Source of the DNA: Bradyrhizobium sp. BTAi1
GTDB lineage: Bacteria; Pseudomonadota; Alphaproteobacteria; Rhizobiales; Xanthobacteraceae
Direction of reading: 5' to 3'
NCBI RefSeq assembly: GCF_000015165.1
Contig: NC_009485.1
Coordinates: forward strand, 496,001 to 560,000
DNA: 64,000 nucleotides
Part shown: in pieces, positions 16,695-25,250 of the stretch
How positions within the stretch are numbered: position 1 is the first letter of the stretch
How the letters are laid out: each line of letters starts with the position of its first letter
Notes under the pieces: model-generated
Databases searched by the model: none
What the model was told of the DNA's origin: nothing
Seen by the model: only the letters and a program-made list of their open reading frames with translations
Program-made: the position numbers and the translations under genes

Positions 16695-18239
16695 ATGTCA
16701 GGTATCGTACTCTCGGCGTCGGTGCGCCAGAATCTGCTCTCGCTCCAGTCGACGGCGCAGCTCCTCGCCACCACGCAGAACAACCTCTCCACGGGCAAGA
16801 AGGTCAACTCGGCGCTCGACAACCCGACCAACTTCTTCACCGCGCAGGGACTCGACAACCGCGCTTCCGACATCTCCAATCTGCTCGATGGTATCGGCAA
16901 CGGCGTGCAGGTTCTGCAGGCCGCCAACACCGGCATCACCTCGCTGCAGAAGCTCGTCGACAGCGCCAAGTCGATCGCCAACCAGGTGCTGCAGAGCGCC
17001 GTCGGCTACTCCACCAAGTCGACCGTGACGTCGGCTGCGCTGACCGGTGCGACCGCCACCAGTCTGATCGGTGCCAGCACCACTGCCGTCACCGGCTCCG
17101 CCGTACTGAACGACAACACCTCGACCGCCGTGGCGATCACCGGCTCCACCAAGCTGTCGGGTACCCCGGGCACCTCGTCGAACGACCTGGCGTCCAGCAT
17201 CACCACCGGCGACACGCTGGTCGTGAACGGCACCACCTTCACCTTTATCGCCGGCACGTCCTCGTCCGGCACCAATATCGGCGTCGGTGACACCGTTACG
17301 AACCTGCTGTCGACCATCCAGAGCGCGACCGGCGTCACCTCGTCGATCACGGCTGGCGCGATCACGCTGACGCCGCCGGCGGCAGGGCTGACATTGTCCG
17401 GTACGTCGCTGGCCAAGCTCGGTCTCAGCGCGGTCGGCAATTCCCTGTCCGGGCAGACGCTGACAATCGCCGCCACAGGAGGTGGCACGGCGACCAGTGT
17501 CACGTTCGGTCTTGGGACAGGGCAGGTCAACTCGTTGAACGATCTCAACGCGAAGCTTGCGGCCAACAACCTGCAGGCCACTGTCGCCTCCGCGACCGGT
17601 AAGATCTCCATCACGACCACCAACGACGCAGCGTCTTCGACGATCGGTGCGATCGGTGGTACGGCGGCGGCCTCCAGCCAGTCCTTCAACGGCCTGACGG
17701 CGGCGGCTCCGGTGGCTGATGCGACCGCCCAGTCGCAGCGTGCAAGCTTGGTTGCGCAGTACAACAACGTGCTGGCGCAGATCAACACGACGGCAGCCGA
17801 CGCGTCGTTCAACGGCATCAACCTGCTGAACGGCGACACGCTGAAGCTGACCTTCAACGAGACCGGCAAGTCCACGCTGTCGATCACCGGCGTGACCTTC
17901 AACACCGGCGGCCTGGGTCTGTCGACCCTGACCTCGGGCACCGACTTCCTCGACAACAACTCGGCGAACAAGGTGATCAAGGTGCTCAACACCGCGAGCT
18001 CCACGCTCCGGGACGAGGCGTCGACCTTGGGTTCGAACCTGTCGGTGGTGCAGGTCCGTCAGGACTTCAACAAGAACCTGATCAACGTGCTGCAGACCGG
18101 TTCGTCGAACCTGACTCTGGCCGACACCAATGAGGAAGCGGCCAACAGCCAGGCGCTGTCGACCCGCCAGTCGATCGCGGTGTCCGCGCTGTCGCTCGCC
18201 AACCAGTCGCAGGCGAGCGTGCTGCAGCTCCTGCGCTAA
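16695..18239 (+). CDS. fliC: Flagellin
   Basis: 514 residues. The conserved ends that form the filament core are clear: N-terminal GIVLSASVRQNLLSLQSTAQ followed by LSTGKKVNSALDNPTNFFTA, and C-terminal LADTNEEAANSQALSTRQSI followed by ending LANQSQASVLQLLR. The middle (about 110-370) is Thr/Ser/Gly-rich, variable surface sequence containing a repeated-type VVNGTTFTFIAGT module seen in rhizobial flagellins. Longer than minimal rhizobial flagellins (~300-400). ATG at 16695 chosen over 16689 because AAGGGA is then about seven bases away. Exported by the flagellar type III system; no signal peptide. Followed by a strong terminator and then flbT. Confidence 0.93.
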   Translation: MSGIVLSASVRQNLLSLQSTAQLLATTQNNLSTGKKVNSALDNPTNFFTAQGLDNRASDISNLLDGIGNGVQVLQAANTGITSLQKLVDSAKSIANQVLQSAVGYSTKSTVTSAALTGATATSLIGASTTAVTGSAVLNDNTSTAVAITGSTKLSGTPGTSSNDLASSITTGDTLVVNGTTFTFIAGTSSSGTNIGVGDTVTNLLSTIQSATGVTSSITAGAITLTPPAAGLTLSGTSLAKLGLSAVGNSLSGQTLTIAATGGGTATSVTFGLGTGQVNSLNDLNAKLAANNLQATVASATGKISITTTNDAASSTIGAIGGTAAASSQSFNGLTAAAPVADATAQSQRASLVAQYNNVLAQINTTAADASFNGINLLNGDTLKLTFNETGKSTLSITGVTFNTGGLGLSTLTSGTDFLDNNSANKVIKVLNTASSTLRDEASTLGSNLSVVQVRQDFNKNLINVLQTGSSNLTLADTNEEAANSQALSTRQSIAVSALSLANQSQASVLQLLR

Positions 18240-18266
18240 GGCGCAGCAGTTCAATCGACATCGGAG

Positions 18267-18292
18267 GCGGCGGGGCTGGTCCCCGCCGCTTT
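18267..18292 (+). terminator. Rho-independent terminator of flagellin
   Basis: Perfect 9-bp stem GCGGCGGGG / CCCCGCCGC (18267-18275 and 18281-18289) with a five-base loop, followed by TTT. 27 bp after the flagellin stop codon. Confidence 0.75.
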
Positions 18293-18441
18293 CGGCTCAA
18301 CTATCCGGGATTCACGCCGGTCTCGTGCGAGGTCGCTGGCGCCGGTTTCCGCGAGCAAGCCGCGGACCGGCCGTAACAGCCATCCCTGTCGACGAGGATA
18401 CAGCCCGCCGGCGGTGCCGCTCCCGAGAGGAGATCCAGGGG

Positions 18442-18837
18442 ATGCCGCTGCGGGTCGAACTGAAGCCGTTCGAACGGATCGTGATCGGCGACAGCGTCAT
18501 CATCAATTCGAACACGCGCGCGCGCTTCATCGTCGAAGGCGATGTGCCGATCCTCCGCGAGCGCGACACCGTCTCTGCCGAAACGGCGGACACGCCGGCA
18601 AAGCGCCTCTATCACTGCGTCCAGACCATGTATCTCAAGAACGACGCGATCCGCTATCGCGCGTCCTATCTGGCCTGCATGAACGAATTGCGGGAGTCCG
18701 TTCCGGACGCCGCCGCTCTTGCCGCGACTGTGGACCGCCATGTTGCGGAGGGAGCTCTCTACAAGGCGTTGAAGGCGATCAGGATGCTGATCCAGTGCGA
18801 AAGCCCGGCCATCGCGCCGGTCGAGGTGTCGCCTTGA
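18442..18837 (+). CDS. flbT: Flagellin biosynthesis repressor FlbT
   Basis: 131 residues, full length for FlbT. Diagnostic text: LKPFERIVIGDSVIINS, then RARFIVEGDVPILRERD and a helical C-terminal half with YHCVQTMYLKND. FlbT acts post-transcriptionally on flagellin mRNA (repressor in Caulobacter, activator in Brucella and some Rhizobiales). Start at 18442 matches the family N-terminus (MPLRVELKP), with AGGAGA and AGGGG upstream; the frame extends to 18130 inside the flagellin gene but this part is a shadow. Its usual partner flaF is not between flagellin and flbT or elsewhere in the window. Confidence 0.93.
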   Translation: MPLRVELKPFERIVIGDSVIINSNTRARFIVEGDVPILRERDTVSAETADTPAKRLYHCVQTMYLKNDAIRYRASYLACMNELRESVPDAAALAATVDRHVAEGALYKALKAIRMLIQCESPAIAPVEVSP

Positions 18838-19092
18838 AGTCCCCCGGACCTGCGAACCGATCCGCTCGGATCTCCAACGCAGGCTGCGGTTCCGTATTTG
18901 CACGGACATTAAAATTAACGGGACGGAGAAAAGCCCGGCCTAACGATGGCACGGAGGAAAGTCCGTTGAGCCGAGCCAACCGACGGCCGGGTTCGATGCC
19001 GAGCTGCATGGTGGTGGCTCCGGATCGACCGTCGATGACACGATCAGCGGTCGCCCGGCGATCGCAGCGCCAATTCTTGGAAGGCCAGTTTG

Positions 19093-21876
19093 ATGGATGA
19101 CCTGTTGCGTGAGTTCCTGACGGAGACCAGCGAGAGCCTGGACACCGTCGACAATCAGTTGGTGCGGTTCGAGCAGGAGCCGAACAACGCCAAGATCCTC
19201 GATAACATCTTCCGCCTGGTGCACACGATCAAGGGGACCTGCGGCTTCCTCGGCCTGCCGCGGCTCGAAGCGCTGGCGCACGCCGCCGAGACCCTGATGG
19301 GCAAATTCCGTGACGGCATGCCGGTGACCGGCGAGGCCGTGACGCTGATCCTCACCACCATCGACCGCATCAAGGACCTGCTGGCGCAGCTCGAGGCCAA
19401 TGAGTCCGAGCCGGAAGGCGAAGACCGCGATCTGATCAGCGAGCTCGAGGCGATGGTCGAGCGCGGCATGGCCGCGATGGCCGCCGGCGCGGCGCCGCCA
19501 CCGCTGGTGCCGGCCGCGCCCGCAGCGCCGCCGGCTGCGCCCGCGGTGACGCAGGGCTCCTTGATCGACCAGACCCTGGAGCGTCCGCTGCGTCCGGGCG
19601 AGGTGTCGCTCGACGAGCTGGAGCGCGCCTTCCGCGAGACTGCGATCGAGACGCCGCCCGCGCATGAGAAGGCGCCGGAGCCCAAAGCGGCCGCGCCCGC
19701 GCCGAAGGCCGAGCCGGCCAAGGTCGAGGCAAAGGCGGAGCCCAAAGCCGAAGCCCCCAAAAAGGCGGCGCGCGCCAAGGCCAATGCCGATGGCGAGGTG
19801 CATGAGAGCGACAAGGTCGCCAACCAGTCGATCCGCGTCAATGTCGACACGCTCGAACATCTGATGACGATGGTCTCGGAGCTGGTGCTGACGCGCAACC
19901 AGTTGCTCGAGATCGCCCGCCGCAACGAGGACACCGAGTTCAAGGTGCCGCTGCAGCGGTTGTCCAATGTCACCGCCGAGCTGCAGGAGGGCGTCATGAA
20001 GACGCGCATGCAGCCGATCGGCAATGCCTGGCAGAAGCTGCCGCGCATCGTCCGCGACCTCGCGACCGAACTCGGCAAGCAGATCGAGCTCGAGATGCAC
20101 GGCGCCGACACCGAGCTCGACCGCCAGGTGCTCGACCTGATCAAGGACCCGCTCACCCACATGGTGCGCAACTCCGCCGATCATGGCCTGGAGACGCCGG
20201 CCGAGCGCGCCGCGAGCGGCAAGGCCGAGCAGGGCACGATCCGTCTCTCCGCCTATCATGAAGGCGGCCACATCATCATCTGCATCGCCGACAATGGCCG
20301 CGGTCTCAACACCGAGCGCATCAAGGCCAAGGCGGTCGCGAACGGTCTCGTCACCGAGGCCGAGCTCGAGAAGATGACGGAAGCGCAGATCCACAAATTC
20401 ATCTTCGAGCCGGGCTTCTCGACGGCCGCCGCCGTCACCTCGGTCTCGGGCCGCGGCGTCGGCATGGATGTGGTGCGCACCAATATCGACCAGATCGGCG
20501 GCACCATCGATATCAAGTCGGTGGCCGGCGAGGGGTCCTCCGTCACCATCAAGATCCCGCTGACACTCGCCATCGTCTCGGCGCTGATCGTGGAAGCCGG
20601 CGGCGACCGCTTCGCGATCCCGCAATTGGCTGTCGTCGAGCTGGTGCGCGCGCGCGCCAATTCCGAGCACCGCATCGAGCGCATCAAGGACACCGCCGTC
20701 CTGCGCCTGCGCAACAAGCTCTTGCCGCTGATGCATCTGAAGAAGCTCCTGAAGATCGACGACGGCTCGTCGACCGATCCGGAGAACGGTTTCATCGTGG
20801 TGACGCAGGTCGGCAACCAGACCTTCGGCATCGTGGTGGACTGCGTGTTCCACACCGAGGAAATCGTGGTCAAGCCGATGTCGACCAAGCTGCGGCACAT
20901 CGACATGTTCTCGGGCAACACCATCCTGGGCGACGGCGCGGTCATCATGATCATCGACCCGAACGGCATCGCCAAGGCGCTCGGCGCCGCCGGCTCGGCC
21001 TCGCAGGCGGTCGCCGACGAGCATGCGGCGCATCATGCTGTTGGCGGCGAGCAGCTCACCTCGCTCCTGGTGTTCCGCGCCGGCACGGCGCAGCCCAAGG
21101 CGGTGCCGCTGGCGCTCGTCACGCGGCTGGAGGAGATCGCGGCCGACAAGATCGAGATCTCCAACGGCCGCTACATGGTGCAGTACCGCGATCAGCTGAT
21201 GCCGCTGGTGCAGATGGAAGGCGTCTCGGTGCAGACCACGGGCTCGCAGCCGATCCTGGTGTTCGCCGACGAGACTCGCGCGATGGGCCTCGTCGTCGAC
21301 GAGATCATCGACATCGTGGAAGAGCGACTCCACATCCAGGTCTCCGGCGCCAAGGACGGCATCCTCGGCTCGGCCGTGATCAAGGGCCAGGCGACCGAAG
21401 TCATCGACGTCGGCCACTTCCTGCCGATGGCCTTCGCCGACTGGTTCATCCGCAAGGAGATGGCGACCGAGGCGCAGACGCAGTCGGTGCTGCTGGTCGA
21501 TGACTCGCCGTTCTTCCGCAACATGCTGGCGCCGGTCCTGAAGTCGGCCGGCTACAAGGTGCGCACGGCGGCTTCCGCCATCGAAGGCCTCGCGACGCTG
21601 CGCTCAGGGCATACGTTCGACATCGTCGTCACCGACATCGAGATGCCGGAGATGAACGGCTTCGAATTCGCCGAGGCGATCCGCTCGGACCAGAACCTGA
21701 ACCAGCTGCCGGTCATCGCGGTATCGTCGCTGGTGTCGCCGGCGGCGATCGAGCGCGGCCGCCAGGCCGGGCTCTACGACTACATCGCCAAGTTCGACCG
21801 GCCTGGTCTGATCGCGGCGCTGAAGGAACAGATCGAGGAACGGGCGCGGGCCGAAGCCAACCGGCGCGCCGCGTAA
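19093..21876 (+). CDS. cheA: Chemotaxis hybrid kinase CheA-REC
   Basis: 927 residues. Hpt domain (1-110) with phospho-His44 in LVHTIKGTCGFLG; Ala/Pro/Lys-rich linker (~125-235) in place of P2; dimerisation P3 (~240-300); HATPase (~305-490) with N box HMVRNSADHGLE, ADNGRGL and GRGVGMDVV; a CheW-like P5 (~493-635); a second CheW-like segment (~655-785); and a REC domain (~797-915) with phospho-Asp848 in DIVVTDIEMPEMNG. Large CheA-REC fusions are usual in some alphaproteobacterial pathways; the REC may be a phosphate sink or intramolecular brake. ATG at 19093 with GGAAGG upstream. First gene of cheA-cheW-cheY-cheR, with gaps of 25-30 bp. Confidence 0.95.
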   Translation: MDDLLREFLTETSESLDTVDNQLVRFEQEPNNAKILDNIFRLVHTIKGTCGFLGLPRLEALAHAAETLMGKFRDGMPVTGEAVTLILTTIDRIKDLLAQLEANESEPEGEDRDLISELEAMVERGMAAMAAGAAPPPLVPAAPAAPPAAPAVTQGSLIDQTLERPLRPGEVSLDELERAFRETAIETPPAHEKAPEPKAAAPAPKAEPAKVEAKAEPKAEAPKKAARAKANADGEVHESDKVANQSIRVNVDTLEHLMTMVSELVLTRNQLLEIARRNEDTEFKVPLQRLSNVTAELQEGVMKTRMQPIGNAWQKLPRIVRDLATELGKQIELEMHGADTELDRQVLDLIKDPLTHMVRNSADHGLETPAERAASGKAEQGTIRLSAYHEGGHIIICIADNGRGLNTERIKAKAVANGLVTEAELEKMTEAQIHKFIFEPGFSTAAAVTSVSGRGVGMDVVRTNIDQIGGTIDIKSVAGEGSSVTIKIPLTLAIVSALIVEAGGDRFAIPQLAVVELVRARANSEHRIERIKDTAVLRLRNKLLPLMHLKKLLKIDDGSSTDPENGFIVVTQVGNQTFGIVVDCVFHTEEIVVKPMSTKLRHIDMFSGNTILGDGAVIMIIDPNGIAKALGAAGSASQAVADEHAAHHAVGGEQLTSLLVFRAGTAQPKAVPLALVTRLEEIAADKIEISNGRYMVQYRDQLMPLVQMEGVSVQTTGSQPILVFADETRAMGLVVDEIIDIVEERLHIQVSGAKDGILGSAVIKGQATEVIDVGHFLPMAFADWFIRKEMATEAQTQSVLLVDDSPFFRNMLAPVLKSAGYKVRTAASAIEGLATLRSGHTFDIVVTDIEMPEMNGFEFAEAIRSDQNLNQLPVIAVSSLVSPAAIERGRQAGLYDYIAKFDRPGLIAALKEQIEERARAEANRRAA

Positions 21877-21901
21877 CAGCAACCGGCAGGAGTAGCGTGC
21901 G

Positions 21902-22375
21902 ATGAGCAGTAAGATCGAAGCCACTGACGGCGCGGCCTCCGAATTCGTGACTGCCGTCATCGGCGGTCAGCTGTTCGGCCTGCCGATCTCGCGGGTGCAG
22001 GACGTGTTCATGCCGGAGCGTGTCACGCGGGTGCCGCTGTCGTCGGCCGAGATCGCCGGCGTGCTGAATCTGCGCGGCCGCATCGTCACCGTGATCGACA
22101 TGCGGGCGCGGCTCGGCCTTGCCAGGGCCGACGACGGCAAGCCGCCGATGGCGGTCGGCGTCGACCTGCGCGGCGAGTCCTATGGCCTGCTGATCGATCA
22201 GATCGGCGAGGTGCTGCGGCTGCCAGAGGCGAGCCGGGAGGAAAATCCCGTCAACCTCGATCCGCGCATGGCCAAATTCGCCGGTGGTGTCCACCGCCTC
22301 GATGGCCAGCTGATGGTCGTCCTCGATGTCGATCGCGTACTCGAGCTTCTGCCCAAGGCAGCTATCGCCGCCTAG
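21902..22375 (+). CDS. cheW: Chemotaxis coupling protein CheW
   Basis: 157 residues, CheW fold throughout: IGGQLFGLPISRVQDVFMPE, the conserved AGVLNLRGRIVTVIDMR segment that contacts receptor and kinase, and LLIDQIGEVLRL. Couples MCPs (three encoded in this window) to CheA in the polar array. Starts 25 bp after cheA, with CAGGAG upstream, and is followed by cheY after 30 bp, so it belongs to the che operon. Confidence 0.94.
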   Translation: MSSKIEATDGAASEFVTAVIGGQLFGLPISRVQDVFMPERVTRVPLSSAEIAGVLNLRGRIVTVIDMRARLGLARADDGKPPMAVGVDLRGESYGLLIDQIGEVLRLPEASREENPVNLDPRMAKFAGGVHRLDGQLMVVLDVDRVLELLPKAAIAA

Positions 22376-22405
22376 CCTCTCAACCATCCCATAGGGGAGA
22401 TCAAA

Positions 22406-22795
22406 ATGAAAAGCTGTCTGGTCGTGGATGACTCCAGCGTGGTCCGCAAGATCGCGCGCCGTATCCTTGAGGAGCTGGGCTTCTCGGTCGTCGAGGCGGA
22501 AGATGGTGAGCAGGCGCTGGAGCTCTGCACCAAGAGCCTGCCCGAGGCGATTCTGCTCGACTGGAACATGCCGGTCATGGACGGCTATGATTTCCTCGGT
22601 CGTTTGCGCCGGCTGCCCGGAGGCGAGGGCCCGAAGGTGGTGTTCTGCACCACGGAGAATGACATCGATCATATCTCGCGCGCGCTGAATGCCGGCGCCA
22701 ACGAGTACATCATGAAGCCGTTCGACAAGGAAATCGTCGCCGCTAAGTTCCAGGAAGTTGGTCTCATCCAGGCAATGTCAGCCGAGTCCGCCTGA
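22406..22795 (+). CDS. cheY: CheY chemotaxis response regulator
   Basis: 129 residues, one REC domain: LVVDDSSVVRKIARRIL, phospho-Asp52 in ILLDWNMPVMDGYDFL, FCTTEND with conserved Thr, and EYIMKPFDKEI with conserved Lys. Receives phosphate from CheA and either binds the flagellar switch or drains phosphate. It differs clearly from the CheY at 13637, so the pathway may use the two as motor-binding regulator and sink, as in other Alphaproteobacteria. GGGGAG eight bases before the ATG. Third gene of the che operon. Confidence 0.93.
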   Translation: MKSCLVVDDSSVVRKIARRILEELGFSVVEAEDGEQALELCTKSLPEAILLDWNMPVMDGYDFLGRLRRLPGGEGPKVVFCTTENDIDHISRALNAGANEYIMKPFDKEIVAAKFQEVGLIQAMSAESA

Positions 22796-22824
22796 TCCCT
22801 TCCTCTGCCCAGAAGAGGCCGTCC

Positions 22825-23694
22825 GTGAACCAGCCAGATTATGAGTTCCTGCGCAAGCTGCTCCGAGACAAGTCCGGTCTCGACCTGTCAGCCGATAAGC
22901 AATATCTGATCGAGAGCCGCCTGCTTCCTCTTGCGCGCAAGGCCGGCCTCGCCAGCATCAGCGATCTCGTCCAGAAGCTGAAGGACGGGTCGAGCGCCTT
23001 GATCAGCCAGGTCGTCGAGGCCATGACGACCAACGAGACGTTCTTCTTCCGTGACAAGGTCCCGTTCGATCATTTCCGCGACGTGATCATGCCGGAGCTG
23101 CTGAAGGCGCGCGCCGGTCGCAAGTCGATCCGGATCTGGTGCGCCGCATGCTCGACGGGGCAGGAGCCCTATTCCCTGGCGATGTCGCTCAAGGAGATGA
23201 GCGCCGCGCTCAATGGATGGCGCGTCGAGATTCTCGCGACCGATCTCTCGCAGGAAGTGCTCGAGAAATCGAAGGCCGGACTCTACAGCCAGTTCGAGGT
23301 ACAGCGCGGTCTGCCGATCCAGCTTCTGGTCAAGTACTTCAAGCAGGCCGGTGAGCTCTGGCAGATCAATTCCGACGTTCGCGGCATGGTGCAGCATCGT
23401 CAGCTCAACCTGCTGCACGATTTTTCGCAGCTGGGGACCTTCGACGTCGTCTTCTGCCGCAACGTGCTGATCTATTTCGACCAGGACACGAAGATCAATA
23501 TCTTCAACCGGCTCGCCAAGCAGATGGAGCCGGACGGGTTCCTGGTGCTGGGTGCGGCGGAAACCGTGGTCGGCCTCACCGACGTTTTCAAGCCGCTGGC
23601 TGATCGGCGCGGCCTGTATCGTCCAAGCGGTGCCGCTTCCTCCGCCAAGCCACCGGCGCCGGGAATGCCCCGGGTCGCGGCCGCAGGAAACTAA
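22825..23694 (+). CDS. cheR: MCP methyltransferase CheR
   Basis: 289 residues, full-length CheR. N-terminal helical domain (1-75), then the SAM-dependent methyltransferase domain with MTTNETFFFRD, IRIWCAACSTGQEPYSLAM (SAM loop) and FDVVFCRNVLIYFD (catalytic region). Methylates glutamates of chemoreceptors for adaptation. GTG-like context upstream is absent; the ATG start at 22825 follows cheY by 29 bp. The partner methylesterase cheB, usually beside cheR, is not present here or elsewhere in the window. The C-terminal 20 residues are Ala/Pro-rich. Confidence 0.94.
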   Translation: MNQPDYEFLRKLLRDKSGLDLSADKQYLIESRLLPLARKAGLASISDLVQKLKDGSSALISQVVEAMTTNETFFFRDKVPFDHFRDVIMPELLKARAGRKSIRIWCAACSTGQEPYSLAMSLKEMSAALNGWRVEILATDLSQEVLEKSKAGLYSQFEVQRGLPIQLLVKYFKQAGELWQINSDVRGMVQHRQLNLLHDFSQLGTFDVVFCRNVLIYFDQDTKINIFNRLAKQMEPDGFLVLGAAETVVGLTDVFKPLADRRGLYRPSGAASSAKPPAPGMPRVAAAGN

Positions 23695-23727
23695 GCCGCC
23701 TTTAATGCAGACTGACAGGACACAAAG

Positions 23728-24051
23728 ATGTCTGATGAGAACAAGGGTACGGAGCGCGTCACCTTCAGCCGAGGCTACGATGTCTGCATCATGGGCATCG
23801 ACGGGACATGGCGACGCGATTGCCAGCTCAACGCCATTTCGGACAATGACGCGGTCTTGACCGTCGAAGGATCGATCCAGGGCCTCAATCTGAAGGAGTT
23901 CTTTCTGCTGCTCTCCTCGACGGGGCTCGCTTATCGCCGTTGCGAACTGGTCCGGGTCAACGGCGCCGAGATGGACATCCAATTCATCAAGGGCAAGAAC
24001 AAGAAGAAGCGCAGCGGTGCTTCGTCAGGTCAGGAAGCCACAGTGAGCTAG
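23728..24051 (+). CDS. PilZ-like small protein in the che operon
   Basis: 107 residues. Its beta-rich core (ERVTFSRGYDVCIMGIDGTW, then CQLNAISDNDAVLTV and LLLSSTGLAYRRCELVRVNG, ending EMDIQFI) follows the PilZ-fold pattern. The c-di-GMP signatures are degenerate: the RxxxR is reduced to a lone Arg pattern (ERVTFSR) and the (D/N)xSxxG box reads NAISDND. It may be a PilZ fold that does not bind c-di-GMP or binds it weakly. The C-terminus is a basic tail (GKNKKKR). Position 33 bp after cheR suggests a role in flagellar control. Family assignment is tentative. Confidence 0.6.
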   Translation: MSDENKGTERVTFSRGYDVCIMGIDGTWRRDCQLNAISDNDAVLTVEGSIQGLNLKEFFLLLSSTGLAYRRCELVRVNGAEMDIQFIKGKNKKKRSGASSGQEATVS

Positions 24052-24243
24052 CCTACGCGTGTGGCCCGGCAGCCTGCGCGGGCTTCAGCCAGGTTGGCGT
24101 CGTTTTCTCGTGGAACTGGCCCACCGGGCTGGTTTCCTGCGCAATTGCTAAGGTCTGTGTCCGTTTTTCCGGAACTGATTTACGCCAGCGCAGGGTCCGA
24201 TGTGTATGACGAAACGGTCAGTCAATCTTTCCAGGAACGGCCC

Positions 24244-24753
24244 ATGTCGGTCATGAGTTCGGAACTTGCTAGTCGCCGCCCGGACGCCGCGGAGGAGGGC
24301 GACCGGCGTGCGCTGCAGCTCTTGGTCGTCGACGACGATGCGTCCCAACGAACCTTGATTTCACTGGCAGCGAAGCAGGCTGGCCACGCGGTCACGGTGG
24401 TCGCAAGCTGCGCTGAGGCGATCCGCGAGATCGGCCACAAGCGCTTCGATTGCGTGACCCTCGATCTGATGCTGGAAGACGGAGACGGGACTGAGGTCCT
24501 CAAGGCCATTGCGGATAGCCGGTTCGCGGGTTCGGTCATCGTCATCAGCGGGATGGATGCGGCGCGGCGAATCGCGGCCCGGCTCTATGCGCGCTCGCTT
24601 GGCATTGACCTGCAGAGCCTGCCCAAGCCGGTCGATTTGGCCGCACTTCGAATCTTCCTGGCCAATCTCGGCAAGACAGCGTTGGGTTTGCCAGTTGTAC
24701 ACACCTGGGGCGGCGTGGCCGCCGAGAGTGTTGCCGCGAAACATCGATCCTGA
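24244..24753 (+). CDS. Single-domain response regulator
   Basis: 169 residues. REC domain from about residue 24: LLVVDDDASQRTLISLAAKQ, phospho-Asp74 in [19 protein letters not shown] and SLPKPVDLAALRIFL (conserved Lys). No output domain. Closest relative in the window is the regulator at 12974 (same FDCVTLDL core and size), which is paired with a hybrid kinase. ATG at 24244 with AGGA eight bases upstream; the frame is open for 61 codons before it. Separated by 192 bp from the PilZ-like gene, so probably its own transcript within the che region. Confidence 0.87.
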   Translation: MSVMSSELASRRPDAAEEGDRRALQLLVVDDDASQRTLISLAAKQAGHAVTVVASCAEAIREIGHKRFDCVTLDLMLEDGDGTEVLKAIADSRFAGSVIVISGMDAARRIAARLYARSLGIDLQSLPKPVDLAALRIFLANLGKTALGLPVVHTWGGVAAESVAAKHRS

Positions 24754-24970
24754 ACTCATGACAGAGGTGCGTGCCGCTGTTTCGAGCCGCCTCGATGAGA
24801 TGCATCTTCCCAGTTTCGTCCGCATTTGATGAAAACAATGGCAGTCCGACGAGACGTCGGCCTGTTGTGTCGGATGCTGTGCAGAGTACGGACCGTCTCA
24901 GCCCCTCATCGATGTGGTCCGGGTGCAGCGATCATGCGTTTTGACCTGGAGCGCGGCCGCGACCTGGGGA

Positions 24971-25009
24971 CGGGACTTGGGAACGGGACTTGGGAACGCG
25001 ACTTGGAAA
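24971..25009. repeat. 13-bp tandem repeat, three units
   Basis: CGGGACTTGGGAA occurs twice perfectly, followed by a third copy with three changes (CGCGACTTGGAAA); a partial unit precedes them at 24961. Non-coding, upstream of the FixJ-like regulator. Possibly slippage-prone. Confidence 0.75.
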
Positions 25010-25158
25010 TTTGACCTTGATCATGATTTGCGCGGCGCCAATGTGTTTTGCACGGCAGCACGAGGCGCTCAAAGAGCGTCTTGAGATCGCGGCGAGTTCG
25101 TGTTCTCGTGATCTCGGAGAGTGATCCGCCGCTACTACTTGTGGGTTAGGATCACAAA

Positions 25159-25172
25159 CCGTACAAATACGG
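25159..25172. promoter_or_regulatory. CCGTA-N4-TACGG palindrome, copy 5
   Basis: CCGTA-CAAA-TACGG, 78 bp before the ATG of the FixJ-like regulator at 25251. The distance and AT-rich sequence between suit an operator at or upstream of the promoter. Confidence 0.6.
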
Positions 25173-25250
25173 GTGCTCAAAACGCCTGCTGAGTGTGGTA
25201 TCATAAGACGCGTTTTCATTGTTTCTTCTCCTTTGCAAGAGCAATCGCCC

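Larger units (their letters stand above)
24754..25250 (+). promoter_or_regulatory. Upstream region of FixJ-like regulator with tandem repeat and palindrome
   Basis: About 500 bp without a gene. It holds a 13-bp tandem repeat (24971-25009) and a CCGTA-N4-TACGG palindrome (25159-25172) 78 bp before the regulator's ATG. The stretch between 25180 and 25230 is AT-rich and could hold the promoter and leader. Confidence 0.45.

Noticed and set aside
18952..18965. GGAGGAAAGTCCG resembles the conserved core of RNase P RNA
   Set aside because: Only about 140 bases remain before cheA and the other RNase P helices cannot be formed; a chance match.
18940..21417. An 825-codon open frame on the minus strand opposite cheA
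   Set aside because: Reads as a His/Arg/Gly/Asp-rich string without domains, exactly opposite a complete CheA; a GC-rich antisense shadow.
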